Of a stretch of 64,000 nucleotides of DNA, positions 8,445 through 18,995 are shown in pieces. The notes beneath the pieces were generated by a model. The model made no database searches and had not been told where the DNA came from. It saw only the letters and a list, made by a program, of their open reading frames with translations. The translations under genes and the position numbers were made by a program. The stretch lies in the NCBI RefSeq assembly GCF_022900255.1, contig NZ_JALIRM010000001.1, positions 744,001 through 808,000 on the forward strand. The letters run 5' to 3'. This stretch comes from Lederbergia wuyishanensis. Lineage in GTDB: Bacteria; Bacillota; Bacilli; Bacillales; Bacillaceae_C. Every line of letters begins with the position of its first letter. The first letter of the stretch is position 1.

Positions 8445-9659
8445 TTATTTTGAAATGATATCGCCAGTGCTCGTAATTTCTACATCAAAAGATATAGATT
8501 GCAAATAACGAAAAAATTGATCTCTATGGGCATCTTCAACAGGTATTATTTGTCCTTTTGAAAGGATATATGGATCAAAGTTCATCGATATTTGATCACC
8601 TTTAAACGTTACGTTTAATAAGCCTGTTTGAGCTGATTCATTTTTAACGTAAGGAGGAAATAAAAAATTACCGAGGGAATACGCAACTGGCATGCCATTA
8701 TAGTATTGAAAACCTTGAAGCCAGTGTGGATGAGAACCAACGATTAAGTCAACGCCAATTTTTTGAAGTTCCTTGACGTATTCATACTGGTAATCGTCAG
8801 GAATGTTATGCTTCTCTTTTCCCCAATGAAAATAGACAACGGTATAGTCTGCGTCCCCTTTTTGTTCCAAAATCGTTTTCTTAACAAGTTCCAAATCATA
8901 ACCGGTCGGAATACCGGATCGATCTTTATTGGCAATCCAATTAACATCAGGAAGAAAACGAACAAACGAGAAAAATCGAAACTTTTTCCCTTTAATCACA
9001 ATTTCTTTAGAAGCATATGCTTCTTCTTCATTTCGTCCGGCTCCGATATAATCAAAACCAAATTGTTCTACAAATTGTAATGTATCATTAAGCCCGGGTC
9101 TTAAATAATCCAATGTATGATTGTTTCCAAGGTTGAGTATATCAAAACCTGTATTTTTTAGAGCTTGAAGGCCTCTTGGATCTGACTTTATCCAAAACAA
9201 TTGTGATGGATCTTTATCTGTTTTATTTGTAAATACTGTTTCAGCATTTACAAAAGCATAATCTGCTTTTTGAACTTTATCTTTAATATAAACAAATGGA
9301 TAATCATATCCATTTACTTCTAGTATTGGCCGTAGATCCCAATCAAACATTGTATCGCCTGCAAAAACAATTTTAATTTCTGGATCTATCTTTCGAGCTT
9401 CTGGTTTTGGAGCAGAATTTTTGTTTTCCACTTCTTGTTCCTTTGCTTTTTTAGGAATATGTGTATTCTTTTTAGTATTTTCTGCAAGTGTCGGGAGTGA
9501 TTGTTTTTTTATATTGTCTTTCAAAGGCAACGCTTGATAATCATTCCACTGAACTAGTAAAATAACAAAACAAAATACTAGTAAAGTAAGTAATCCAATA
9601 AAGATTTGGTTATTTCTCTTTTGACGTCTCATCCTTCTAAATTTTGTTTTTCTATCCAA
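8445..9659 (-). CDS. CapA family membrane-anchored protein (PGA synthesis-like metallophosphatase fold)
   Basis: The product is 404 aa. TTG at 9659 follows GGGGGAG at 6 nt. A basic N-terminus precedes one transmembrane helix (IFIGLLTLLVFCFVILLVQW) and then a charged linker. The extracellular domain begins with IKIVFAGDTMFDW and has the family's NAETVF, NLGNNHTLDY, YFHWGKEK and VDLIVGSHPHWLQG motifs. CapA/PgsA proteins take part in poly-gamma-glutamate assembly or anchoring, but no pgsBC genes are adjacent, so the role here is unclear. Confidence 0.88.
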   Translation of the reverse strand: MDRKTKFRRMRRQKRNNQIFIGLLTLLVFCFVILLVQWNDYQALPLKDNIKKQSLPTLAENTKKNTHIPKKAKEQEVENKNSAPKPEARKIDPEIKIVFAGDTMFDWDLRPILEVNGYDYPFVYIKDKVQKADYAFVNAETVFTNKTDKDPSQLFWIKSDPRGLQALKNTGFDILNLGNNHTLDYLRPGLNDTLQFVEQFGFDYIGAGRNEEEAYASKEIVIKGKKFRFFSFVRFLPDVNWIANKDRSGIPTGYDLELVKKTILEQKGDADYTVVYFHWGKEKHNIPDDYQYEYVKELQKIGVDLIVGSHPHWLQGFQYYNGMPVAYSLGNFLFPPYVKNESAQTGLLNVTFKGDQISMNFDPYILSKGQIIPVEDAHRDQFFRYLQSISFDVEITSTGDIISK

Positions 9660-9775
9660 TTTTTTCTCCCCCTAGAAAATTATAGTATCATAATTTTCTA
9701 GAGCGAAATAGCACATTTTCAAAATATATCTTACAAAATTATCCAAACATCATCTGAGTTATTGTAAAATTAAAA

Positions 9776-9800
9776 AAAGACTGTCAAAAAGGCAGTCTTT
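9776..9800 (-). terminator. terminator after ydjO-like gene
   Basis: AAAGACTG / CAGTCTTT stem; the reverse strand continues into a run of T. Confidence 0.8.
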
Positions 9801-9809
9801 TCAAAAATC

Positions 9810-9992
9810 TTAACTTATTACCGGCAATATTCTTGTTTCCTTTTCCATCTCTGATTTACAGATAGGACAAACTGTTTTTTCATCTGAAGAAAAGGCATCC
9901 CTCATCCAACATGAACAATCAGCATTCGTGCATGACCAAACAATCGTTTCCTCTTCTGGAATAGGCTCCTGAGGTCCCCTTCTATAAGCCAT
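9810..9992 (-). CDS. ydjO: YdjO-family cold-inducible zinc-ribbon-like protein
   Basis: The product is 60 aa. It has Cys pairs C..(4)..C.C and CPIC in a short protein (WSCTNADCSCWMRDAF then VCPICKSEM), which matches the YdjO family described as cold-inducible in B. subtilis. The function is unknown; metal binding is likely from the cysteines. GGGGGATC precedes the ATG, and it is an isolated gene with its own terminator. Confidence 0.8.
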   Translation of the reverse strand: MAYRRGPQEPIPEEETIVWSCTNADCSCWMRDAFSSDEKTVCPICKSEMEKETRILPVIS

Positions 9993-10111
9993 GGCAAGAT
10001 CCCCCTTCTTATTAATAATTCTATTATACGCTAATTTTCTGTTTTAACCAAATCACATTGGAAATATTGTGGAAATCCCTCTTTAAAATATGAGGTATCT
10101 ATACCTACTAT

Positions 10112-11796
<1,685 letters not shown>

Positions 11797-11802
11797 TAAA
11801 GC

Positions 11803-11843
11803 AACAAGTACCCGGATGACAATTAACATTCCGGGTATTTGTT
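11803..11843. terminator. bidirectional terminator between ykpA-like and yetF-like genes
   Basis: A TACCCGGA / TCCGGGTA stem, extended by AACAA / TTGTT, lies between convergent genes. Confidence 0.8.
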
Positions 11844-12712
11844 TACCCTTTAATCAATAAATGTTCTGTTTTCTTTATTATTTGTTCCATTTTATGGGCA
11901 TTCTTTTTGTACATTTGTTTTGCTTCATCTGAATCAGTTTGCAACGAATAAGATTCTAAATCTGCCTGACACTTTTTTAATGCACTCAATAGGCTCTGTC
12001 TAGGTTTAGGTTCTGGAATTTGAATTTTATCATCGTAAATATCAACAGTAAGCTGCCCAAAAGAATCAACTTGACCTACATATACATTATCTATTGCAAC
12101 ATTTAATTTTGCTAATTCTAATTCTAACCATGCTCTAGTCAATCCACTAGCGGCTAATGCAGCATCCATGATTTCTCCCTCTAAAATAACAGTTTGAGGT
12201 ACTTTTTCAGGTGCAACCTCAAGCTGTATATCAGATGGTGTAATTGGTTGTTTTTCCTTTTTAAGTAATACACTTAAATCTCCATTTGCTTCCAACACTG
12301 CAAACTCTACATCAGCAACTTGAAATGCGTTTTTCTTTCTAAGTAATTGCATTAGTTCATCAACTGAATACTGCTCTTTTTGTAAATTGTCTTCTTGAAT
12401 TTTTCCGTCTTTAATTACAACAGTTGAAGATCCTTCAATAAAGTTGCGAGCTTTTTTACTTTTCATTCCAATCAATCCTGCAATAAAAGGAATGGCTGTC
12501 CAAACGAGTAAGCTGTAAATACCATTCATAAAATTACTTTCAAGGCCAGTTGAAATCTCTGCAGCGATACTACCAATTGTAATACCCGCGACATATTCAA
12601 AAAATGATAAATGGGAAAGTTGTTTTTTTCCGAGAAACTTCGTGAGTAAAAATAAGACCAATACGAGTATCGTTGATCTTACAGTAATTTCAAGCCAACT
12701 TGGGACATCCAT
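11843..12712 (-). CDS. YetF-like DUF421 membrane protein with C-terminal DUF1657-like extension
   Basis: The product is 289 aa. Three N-terminal membrane helices (TILVLVLFLLTKFLG, FEYVAGITIGSIAAE, LLVWTAIPFIAGLIG) are followed by the soluble DUF421 domain (VVIKDGKIQ, VDELMQLLRKKNAFQVADVEFAVLE). A C-terminal extension (ALKKCQADLESYSLQTDSDE, then AKQMYKKNAHKMEQII) matches the small DUF1657 proteins encoded upstream. In heat-resistant Bacillus spores the same pair accompanies the spoVA-2mob operon, so I infer a spore-membrane role. RBS AAGGGGG precedes ATG. It is last in a three-gene same-strand set. Confidence 0.88.
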   Translation of the reverse strand: MDVPSWLEITVRSTILVLVLFLLTKFLGKKQLSHLSFFEYVAGITIGSIAAEISTGLESNFMNGIYSLLVWTAIPFIAGLIGMKSKKARNFIEGSSTVVIKDGKIQEDNLQKEQYSVDELMQLLRKKNAFQVADVEFAVLEANGDLSVLLKKEKQPITPSDIQLEVAPEKVPQTVILEGEIMDAALAASGLTRAWLELELAKLNVAIDNVYVGQVDSFGQLTVDIYDDKIQIPEPKPRQSLLSALKKCQADLESYSLQTDSDEAKQMYKKNAHKMEQIIKKTEHLLIKG

Positions 12713-12726
12713 AATTGTTATCCCCC

Positions 12727-12933
12727 TTACGAATTCCTATATTGCAATTCTTCGGCTTTCATAAATTCTACCCTTTTTTGTAGGTCATGTATTACATCAT
12801 CTATCTCCATCATACAGTCATGAAAAATAGCACTTGCTTTTGGATCTTTCGTCATTTGAGCTAAACGACTGAATTCTGATTGAATTGATTTTGCACTTGC
12901 AAGGGTTGCTTTTACATTTGAAAATACAGTCAT
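12727..12933 (-). CDS. DUF1657 domain protein (first)
   Basis: The product is 68 aa, helical: MTVFSNVKATLASAKSIQ, then A.IFHDCMMEIDDVIHDLQKRV, ending KAEELQY. This follows the DUF1657 pattern of VK.TLAS.K..Q at the start and EE.QY at the end. GGAGG precedes the ATG, and the stop is 14 nt before the YetF-like gene, so they are co-transcribed. DUF1657 proteins sit with YetF and SpoVA proteins in spore heat-resistance loci; their biochemical role is not known. Confidence 0.8.
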   Translation of the reverse strand: MTVFSNVKATLASAKSIQSEFSRLAQMTKDPKASAIFHDCMMEIDDVIHDLQKRVEFMKAEELQYRNS

Positions 12934-12960
12934 GAACTTTCCTCCGAACTATTCAAAGGA

Positions 12961-13196
12961 GAGATCGGGACATAACTATTTTCGACAAAGATAAATCCGA
13001 ACAATAAGTTGATTAATGCATGTCCCCGCTTCGGAAATATACTTCGCTTTCCGTGGGCGACTGGTTAGCCTCCGCTCGTTCGAGATGCGGGGTCTCACCT
13101 ATGCCTTCCTCCCACAGGAGTCTTCGTATATTTCCTCCGCTAAGTTAGATCATTGTTCGTCTTTATGTTTGATTATTTTAGTTATGTCCCAGCCTC
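12961..13196 (+). repeat. fold-back repeat, copy B (~236 bp)
   Basis: This is the second copy of the element at 4414-4650, in the same orientation. The terminal inverted ends are GATCGGGACATAAC and GTTATGTCCCAGCCTC, with inner arms CGAACAAT / ATTGTTCG, GGAAATATAC / GTATATTTCC and CCGTGGG / CCCACAGG. It fills the gap between the two DUF1657 genes and so sits inside that operon without breaking a gene. Confidence 0.85.
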
Positions 13197-13227
13197 TTTA
13201 CTAATTTTTTTTCTCTTTCACTTTTCC

Positions 13228-13431
13228 TTATTGGTTATACTGCGGCTCTTCTTGCATAATTTCTTGCATACGTGGTGATAAAGAGTCAATTATCGATTGA
13301 GTTTGTTGAGCACACATTTTATATAATTGTTTTGCTTGTTGATTATCAGTATCCAATGCAAAACCTTCTAAGCTGGCTTGTGCTGTTTTTAATCCTGTAA
13401 TTGTTTGCTGTACCTTATTGATAACTGTCAA
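13228..13431 (-). CDS. DUF1657 domain protein (second)
   Basis: The product is 67 aa. TTG at 13431 (MTVINKVQQTITGLKTAQAS) follows GGGAGGG; the open frame continues upstream to 13584 but that part does not look like protein and contains a terminator hairpin. The sequence ends PRMQEIMQEEPQYNQ, the usual DUF1657 C-terminus. It is about 30-40% similar by eye to the C-terminal extension of the YetF-like protein. It is the first gene of the DUF1657-[repeat]-DUF1657-YetF unit. Confidence 0.8.
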   Translation of the reverse strand: MTVINKVQQTITGLKTAQASLEGFALDTDNQQAKQLYKMCAQQTQSIIDSLSPRMQEIMQEEPQYNQ

Positions 13432-13507
13432 TTGATTGCCCTCCCTGTTTCTTGTTCTATTGAACGTTCCTATTTTGTGAAAAATGATTAGACAATATGA
13501 ATTGAAA

Positions 13508-13536
13508 AAAATACCTGTCACTATGACAGGTATTTT
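13508..13536 (-). terminator. terminator of the AI-2E family permease gene
   Basis: AAAATACCTGTCA / TGACAGGTATTTT is a perfect 13-bp stem with a 3-nt loop and a T-run on the reverse strand. Confidence 0.75.
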
Positions 13537-13681
13537 ACATCGCAAAAAATTCACTTGTTCTAAAAAACGTGATACTTTTAACACTTGCTTCCATATATTA
13601 CTGATGAATGTTATTAATTTAAATTAACATGTATAGCACAAGTTAAAAACAATACAAATTAAGGTATAATTTTACTTTTTT

Positions 13682-14752
13682 CTATTCAAGACGGATGTAG
13701 CGATAAATGTGGCTTACGATCACTTTTAATAAGGCATAAGCAGGTACAGCAAGTATTAAACCAAGAAGGCCACCAAATTGACCTGCTACTAGTAATACAA
13801 AAATAATCGTTAAAGGATGCATGTTCAATGCTTTCCCCATAACAAAAGGAGAAACAAGATTACTTTCAAACTGCTGTACGACAACGGCAACAATAACAAC
13901 TAATAGGGCTTGTAATGGAGAAGTAAATAATCCTACAATTACTGCAGGCAATGTACCTATCCAAGGTCCTACGAATGGAATGACATTCGTCAACATAGCA
14001 AGAACACCTAGAATTAGTGCATAATCTAATCCAATGATTAAATATCCTATAAACGCCAATGTCCCAACACAAAGACTTACAATTAGCTGGCCTTGAATAT
14101 ACGAACTTAGCGCCCCATCCATTTCTTCTAATATTTCATCAGCTTCTTTTTGATGTCTTTTTGGCAATATTTTTTCTAAAAATTTTGGAGCATGCTTACC
14201 ATCTTTCAACATGAAAAATAATACAAAAGGCACAAGTGCAAAAATCATAACCATATTTGCAATAAATCCAACTGTACCAGCAATTTTCGAACCAAATCCT
14301 TGTAATATCATACTTGCATTTTGCTCAAATTGGTCTGTAAATTTCTCTACTGAAAAATAATTACTTTGTTGGAATTGAACAAACCAATTCTTTTCTGTAA
14401 GAGATGTAGCCCAAATTTGTATATTTTGAGCATATGCCGGTATATTTTCGATTAATAAATTAAATTGTTTTTGTAGTTCAGGACCAATTAATAATACCGC
14501 TCCTGTTGCAAGTCCTGCTATTGCAATAAACATAATAACAATTGATAATGTTCGGGGAATTTTTCGTGAAAGGAAGTTTACCGCTGGCCGCAGTATATAA
14601 TATAAGACTCCCGCTAATAAAATTGGTGGAAATAATGTTTTTACGATAATAACAAGTGGTGTGAATATAAATCTTATTTTTGTTCCAAGCAAAATGATTA
14701 AAAAAATCATGATGATGGCAATTCCTAGTTTAAACCATTTTTCCTTAAGCAT
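13682..14752 (-). CDS. AI-2E/PerM family membrane protein (YueF-like)
   Basis: The product is 356 aa, with hydrophobic helices at both ends and a periplasm-like soluble middle segment, the usual AI-2E/UPF0118 layout. Family signatures are FALVPFVLFFMLKDG, SYIQGQLIVSLCVG, VLAMLTNVIPFVGPWIGTLPA, NLVSPFVMGKALNMHP and GLLGLILAVPAYALLKV. It is a putative transporter; members are reported for AI-2 export or Na+/H+ exchange, and the substrate cannot be inferred here. RBS GAGGAG precedes the ATG. It is transcribed divergently from pepF. Confidence 0.9.
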   Translation of the reverse strand: MLKEKWFKLGIAIIMIFLIILLGTKIRFIFTPLVIIVKTLFPPILLAGVLYYILRPAVNFLSRKIPRTLSIVIMFIAIAGLATGAVLLIGPELQKQFNLLIENIPAYAQNIQIWATSLTEKNWFVQFQQSNYFSVEKFTDQFEQNASMILQGFGSKIAGTVGFIANMVMIFALVPFVLFFMLKDGKHAPKFLEKILPKRHQKEADEILEEMDGALSSYIQGQLIVSLCVGTLAFIGYLIIGLDYALILGVLAMLTNVIPFVGPWIGTLPAVIVGLFTSPLQALLVVIVAVVVQQFESNLVSPFVMGKALNMHPLTIIFVLLVAGQFGGLLGLILAVPAYALLKVIVSHIYRYIRLE

Positions 14753-14914
14753 AACTCTCCTCGTTTCTCTCTTTTTCCATGGCTTTTTCTCAATATTATC
14801 GCATTTTTTCTATGAATTCCAACAGTTTCTATTTTTATCGTGGCATATATTAAAAAGGTCCGATATAATTTAAATGTTAGTGTATCGAAATAATTTATTT
14901 AAGGGGGATTAAAA

Positions 14915-16726
14915 ATGGAAGCTACTGAAAAACGATTATTACGATCAGAAGTACCAGATAAACTTACTTGGGATCTACGAGATCTTTTTCAGACAGATGA
15001 AGATTGGGAAAAGGAATTAAAAGCTGTTCAGGAAAGTCTTTCAGGCATCGTATCATTTAAAGGGCAATTAGGACAAGACTCCCAAAAATTACTTAATTGC
15101 TTAAACGAATTAGAAGCTTTACAAAAAAGAGTTATTCGTGTCTCAACTTATGCTAGCTTACGTCAATCGGCAGACGGAACAGACCCTGTTAACCAAGGAA
15201 ATTCTTCCAAAGTAGCTGCTATGCTAGCAAAAGTAAATGCTGATTTATCTTTTATTAGTTCTGAAATATTAGACTTGCCTGACGGTACAGTAGATACATA
15301 TTTAAAGGAAAATAATGATTTACAGAAATTCTCTAAATATTTGTTAGATATTCTAGAAACAAAACCATATAAATTATCACCTGACACAGAGAAAGCCTTG
15401 GCATCTCTAGGAGAAGTACTAGATGCTCCATATACGGTGTATCAGTTCAGTAAATCTTCCGACATGCAATTTGATTCCATTCAGGATGATAATGGGAATG
15501 TTCTTCCAATGTCTTTCGCTTTATTTGAGGATCGATATGAACTTGTTCCTGATACAAATTTAAGAAGAAAAGCATATGATTCCTTCGTGAATACTTTAAA
15601 ACAGTATAAAAATACATTCGGTGCCAATTATGCAACAGAAGTAAAAAAACAAGTGGCATTGGCGCGTTTACGTAACTATGAATCCGTTACACATATGCTA
15701 CTTGCGCCACAACAAGTTTCTTTAGATATGTATCATAATCAATTAGATATTATACAGAAGGAACTTGCACCACATATGCGCAAATTTGCTAAGTTGAAAA
15801 AAGAGGTATTAGGCCTTGATACGATGAGATTTTGCGATCTAAAAGCTCCACTTGATCCAGAGTTCAATCCTACCACTACATATGAAGAAGCTTCAGAAAC
15901 GATTTTATCAGCTTTATCGATAATGGGTGATGAATATAATGAAGCTATGAAAAAGGCGTTAACAGAAAGATGGGTAGACTTAGCAGATAATGTAGGTAAA
16001 TCTACAGGCGCATTCTGCTCTAGTCCATATGGTGTTCATCCATATATATTGATTACATGGACGGATACAATGAGAGGTGCATTTATCCTGGCTCACGAAC
16101 TTGGTCATGCTGGTCATTTTTATATGGCGGGACGCAATCAGGACTTAGTTAATACACGTCCTTCTATGTATTGTATTGAGGCCCCTTCTACTATTAATGA
16201 ATTGATCCTTGGTGAGCACATATTATCTAAAGCGGAAGATCCGAGAATGAAACGCTGGGTAATTTTACAATTACTTGGTACGTATTATCATAATTTTGTA
16301 ACACATTTATTAGAAGCTGAGTTCCAAAGAAGAGTTTATGACCTTGCAGAAAATGGTACACCATTAACAGCTAGCGTATTTTGTGAACAAAAAGCGAATG
16401 TATTAAAAGATTTCTGGGGCGACACTGTTGAAATAGATGAAGGTGCAAGCCTTACTTGGATGAGACAGCCGCATTATTATATGGGTCTTTATCCTTATAC
16501 GTATTCGGCAGGATTAACAGTTGCAACTGCTGCGGCACAAATGATTAAAGATGAAGGCCAACCTGCCGTTGATCGTTGGCTTGAACTACTAAAAGCAGGC
16601 GGCACATTAAAGCCTCTTGATTTAATTAAAATTTCTGGTGTTGATATGTCTAAGCCTGATGCTATTAGAAAAGCTGTGGCATATGTTGGATCATTGATTG
16701 ATGAACTAGAAAAAAGCTATAATTAA
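14915..16726 (+). CDS. pepF: oligoendopeptidase F
   Basis: The product is 603 aa, the standard M3B length. It is a cytoplasmic zinc metallopeptidase cleaving oligopeptides. The HELGH zinc motif is at about residues 394-398 (AHELGHAGHF), with the third ligand Glu in APSTINELILGEH. The N-terminal helical domain begins TWDLRDLFQTDEDW. A TATAAT box at 14864-14869 and AAGGGGG upstream of ATG support the start. It is monocistronic with its own terminator. Confidence 0.96.
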   Translation: MEATEKRLLRSEVPDKLTWDLRDLFQTDEDWEKELKAVQESLSGIVSFKGQLGQDSQKLLNCLNELEALQKRVIRVSTYASLRQSADGTDPVNQGNSSKVAAMLAKVNADLSFISSEILDLPDGTVDTYLKENNDLQKFSKYLLDILETKPYKLSPDTEKALASLGEVLDAPYTVYQFSKSSDMQFDSIQDDNGNVLPMSFALFEDRYELVPDTNLRRKAYDSFVNTLKQYKNTFGANYATEVKKQVALARLRNYESVTHMLLAPQQVSLDMYHNQLDIIQKELAPHMRKFAKLKKEVLGLDTMRFCDLKAPLDPEFNPTTTYEEASETILSALSIMGDEYNEAMKKALTERWVDLADNVGKSTGAFCSSPYGVHPYILITWTDTMRGAFILAHELGHAGHFYMAGRNQDLVNTRPSMYCIEAPSTINELILGEHILSKAEDPRMKRWVILQLLGTYYHNFVTHLLEAEFQRRVYDLAENGTPLTASVFCEQKANVLKDFWGDTVEIDEGASLTWMRQPHYYMGLYPYTYSAGLTVATAAAQMIKDEGQPAVDRWLELLKAGGTLKPLDLIKISGVDMSKPDAIRKAVAYVGSLIDELEKSYN

Positions 16727-16732
16727 AATTTT

Positions 16733-16760
16733 AACCCGATATCTTTAATGATATCGGGTT
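16733..16760. terminator. bidirectional terminator between pepF and trhO
   Basis: A 10-bp perfect stem, AACCCGATAT / ATATCGGGTT, lies between convergent genes. Confidence 0.85.
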
Positions 16761-16783
16761 TATTAATATATCTTTATAATAAA

Positions 16784-17749
16784 TTATTTTACAGCAATTT
16801 CTTCAATATGACTTAATCTTTCTTTCACTTCTTCTTCTGTTAGACCATGTTCTTTTATATACATGTTTCTTGGATGAACGCGACACTCATCAGTACAGCT
16901 TCTCATATATTTATGCTCATTTTCTTCTGAGCAGAGGAATTGTCTATTACATTCTGGATTTGCGCAATTTACATATCGTTCACATGGAGTGCCATCAAAA
17001 TATTCACGTCCAACAACGACATGTTCTTTTTGATTAATCGGAACAGCAATTCTTTGATCAAAAACATAACATTGACCGTCCCAAAGCTCCCCTTGCACTT
17101 CTGGATCTTTTCCGTATGTGACGATTCCACCATGTAATTGTGAAACATCTTCGAAACCTTCTTTAAGAAGCCAGCCTGAAAATTTTTCACAACGAATACC
17201 GCCTGTGCAATACGTTAGAATCTTTTTACCTTCAAATTGGTGCTTATTCTCTCTCACCCAATTTGGCAAATCCCGAAAAGTTTCGATGTCCGGGCGAATA
17301 GCACCACGAAAATGACCTAGATCAAACTCATAATCATTCCTGGCATCTAGTATGACCGTGTTTTCATCCTGCATTGCTTCATAAAATTCTTTCGGACTCA
17401 AATATTTACCAGTAGTTTGATGAGGATCAATATCATCTTCTAACCGAAGAGTTACTAACTCTGAACGAGGGCGAACATGCATTTTCTTAAAAGCATGTTG
17501 ATCTGCTTCATCAATTTTAAATACCATTGTTTCAAAGCGTGGATCATTTTTCATTTCATTCATATACATTTCTGTTTGATCCCAAGTTCCAGAAACAGTT
17601 CCATTAATTCCTTCATTTGCAACTAAAATACGTCCTTTTAAACCAAGCTCCTTACAAAATGCTAAATGGTTTTTAGCAAATTCCTCTGGATCTTCGATAT
17701 GGACATATTGATAATACAATAATACCCTATACTTTTGATTTTCTGACAT
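16784..17749 (-). CDS. trhO: tRNA uridine-5-hydroxylase TrhO, rhodanese family (YbfQ/YceA)
   Basis: The product is 321 aa. ATG at 17749 ([16 protein letters not shown]) is 8 nt after AGGTGG. The N-terminal acylphosphatase-like domain ([16 protein letters not shown]) is followed by a rhodanese domain with the catalytic loop CTGGIRC and a C-terminal Cys-rich segment ([18 protein letters not shown]). The family hydroxylates U34 of certain tRNAs with oxygen. Length and motifs are complete. Confidence 0.95.
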   Translation of the reverse strand: MSENQKYRVLLYYQYVHIEDPEEFAKNHLAFCKELGLKGRILVANEGINGTVSGTWDQTEMYMNEMKNDPRFETMVFKIDEADQHAFKKMHVRPRSELVTLRLEDDIDPHQTTGKYLSPKEFYEAMQDENTVILDARNDYEFDLGHFRGAIRPDIETFRDLPNWVRENKHQFEGKKILTYCTGGIRCEKFSGWLLKEGFEDVSQLHGGIVTYGKDPEVQGELWDGQCYVFDQRIAVPINQKEHVVVGREYFDGTPCERYVNCANPECNRQFLCSEENEHKYMRSCTDECRVHPRNMYIKEHGLTEEEVKERLSHIEEIAVK

Positions 17750-17982
17750 GACAAATACCACCTATCAACTTATATTTGCAAGATATAAACGTGTTTAGGA
17801 GGATATAGTTTCGGACTATTACCGAAGATATACACTTTATTCTTACTCAAAGTATTTTACAGTTTACATTTAAAAAAATCAAGAATGATCTTTCTTCCAA
17901 TATTTTTAATGCTTAATATTTTTCTGAAAGAAAATAATTCAGTTATAATATAAATATAGATCGTTTTTGAAAGGATGAGGAT

Positions 17983-18873
17983 ATGAGCGATGCAGAACAA
18001 TTTGTAAATAAAATTACGCATAAAAGATTACCTAGGAAAATACTTCTATTCCGCATGCTCCTTGTAACAATTGGCGCTGCATTAATGGCGGTTGCTCTCG
18101 AACTATTCCTCGTTCCTAACCATATTTTAGATGGTGGCATTACCGGTATATCCATCATAATTGCCCATTTTACAGGTTGGCGTCTTGGAATTATTATCTT
18201 TACTCTTAATCTTCCATTTATTTATATAGGATATAAACAAATCGGGAAAACGTTCGCTTTAACAACCTTATATGGAATTTTTATTTTATCTATTACCTCT
18301 ATCATTCTTCATAATATGATAGTTGTAACAGATGATCTGTTATTAGATACGGTTTTTGGTGGAATTATTCTTGGCACTGGTGTAGGAATGGTTATTCGTT
18401 ATGGAGGATCATTAGATGGCACTGAGGTTCTGTCTATCTTGCTCAATAATAAACTCCCATTCTCAGTTGGCGAAATCATTATGTTTTTTAATTTTTTTAT
18501 TTTTGCAACTGCAGGGTTTGTTTTTAGCTGGGAGCGAGCAATGTACTCTATTATTACTTATTTTATAGCATTTAAAGTTATAGACATTGTTGTAGAAGGA
18601 TTGGATGAATCGAAATCGGCTTGGATTATTACGGATAAAGCTGAAGAAATTGGTGATGCCATCTTAGCGAGACTTGGCCGAGGTGTAACGTATTTAAAAG
18701 GTGAAGGTGCTTATACAGGTGATGATAAAAAAGTAATTTTTTGTGTTCTAACTCGACTTGAAGAAGCAAAATTAAAATCGATAATTGAAGAACTTGATAA
18801 CAGCGCCTTCCTTGCGATAGCTAATATATCTGAAGTGCGCGGTGGTAGATTTAAGAAAAAACATATACATTAA
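17983..18873 (+). CDS. YitT family membrane protein (DUF161-DUF2179)
   Basis: The product is 296 aa. Five to six N-terminal membrane helices (LLVTIGAALMAVALELFLVP, GGITGISIIIAH, GGIILGTGVGMVIRYGGSLDGTE) are followed by a soluble DUF2179 domain (SAWIITDKAEEIGDAIL, GRGVTYLKGEGAYTG). Bacillus genomes hold several paralogues of this family; the function is not established. GAAAGGATGAGG precedes ATG. It is followed by a terminator shared with the convergent MFS gene. Confidence 0.92.
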   Translation: MSDAEQFVNKITHKRLPRKILLFRMLLVTIGAALMAVALELFLVPNHILDGGITGISIIIAHFTGWRLGIIIFTLNLPFIYIGYKQIGKTFALTTLYGIFILSITSIILHNMIVVTDDLLLDTVFGGIILGTGVGMVIRYGGSLDGTEVLSILLNNKLPFSVGEIIMFFNFFIFATAGFVFSWERAMYSIITYFIAFKVIDIVVEGLDESKSAWIITDKAEEIGDAILARLGRGVTYLKGEGAYTGDDKKVIFCVLTRLEEAKLKSIIEELDNSAFLAIANISEVRGGRFKKKHIH

Positions 18874-18970
18874 TAAACAAGGTACCATCCAATCGGCGAC
18901 TAACAAATGTTCTGAAACAAACGTCATTTTTTTACTTTTTCACGCAGGTTTTTGACCAATAGAAATGGGA

Positions 18971-18993
18971 AAAGCTGTCATTAGGACAGCTTT
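18971..18993. terminator. terminator shared by yitT-like and MFS genes
   Basis: An AAAGCTGTC / GACAGCTTT stem is followed by seven T. Confidence 0.85.
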
Positions 18994-18995
18994 TT

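Noticed and set aside
13432-13584. Longer N-terminus for the second DUF1657 protein
   Set aside because: It includes a terminator hairpin; TTG 13431 gives the family's normal length and has GGGAGGG upstream.
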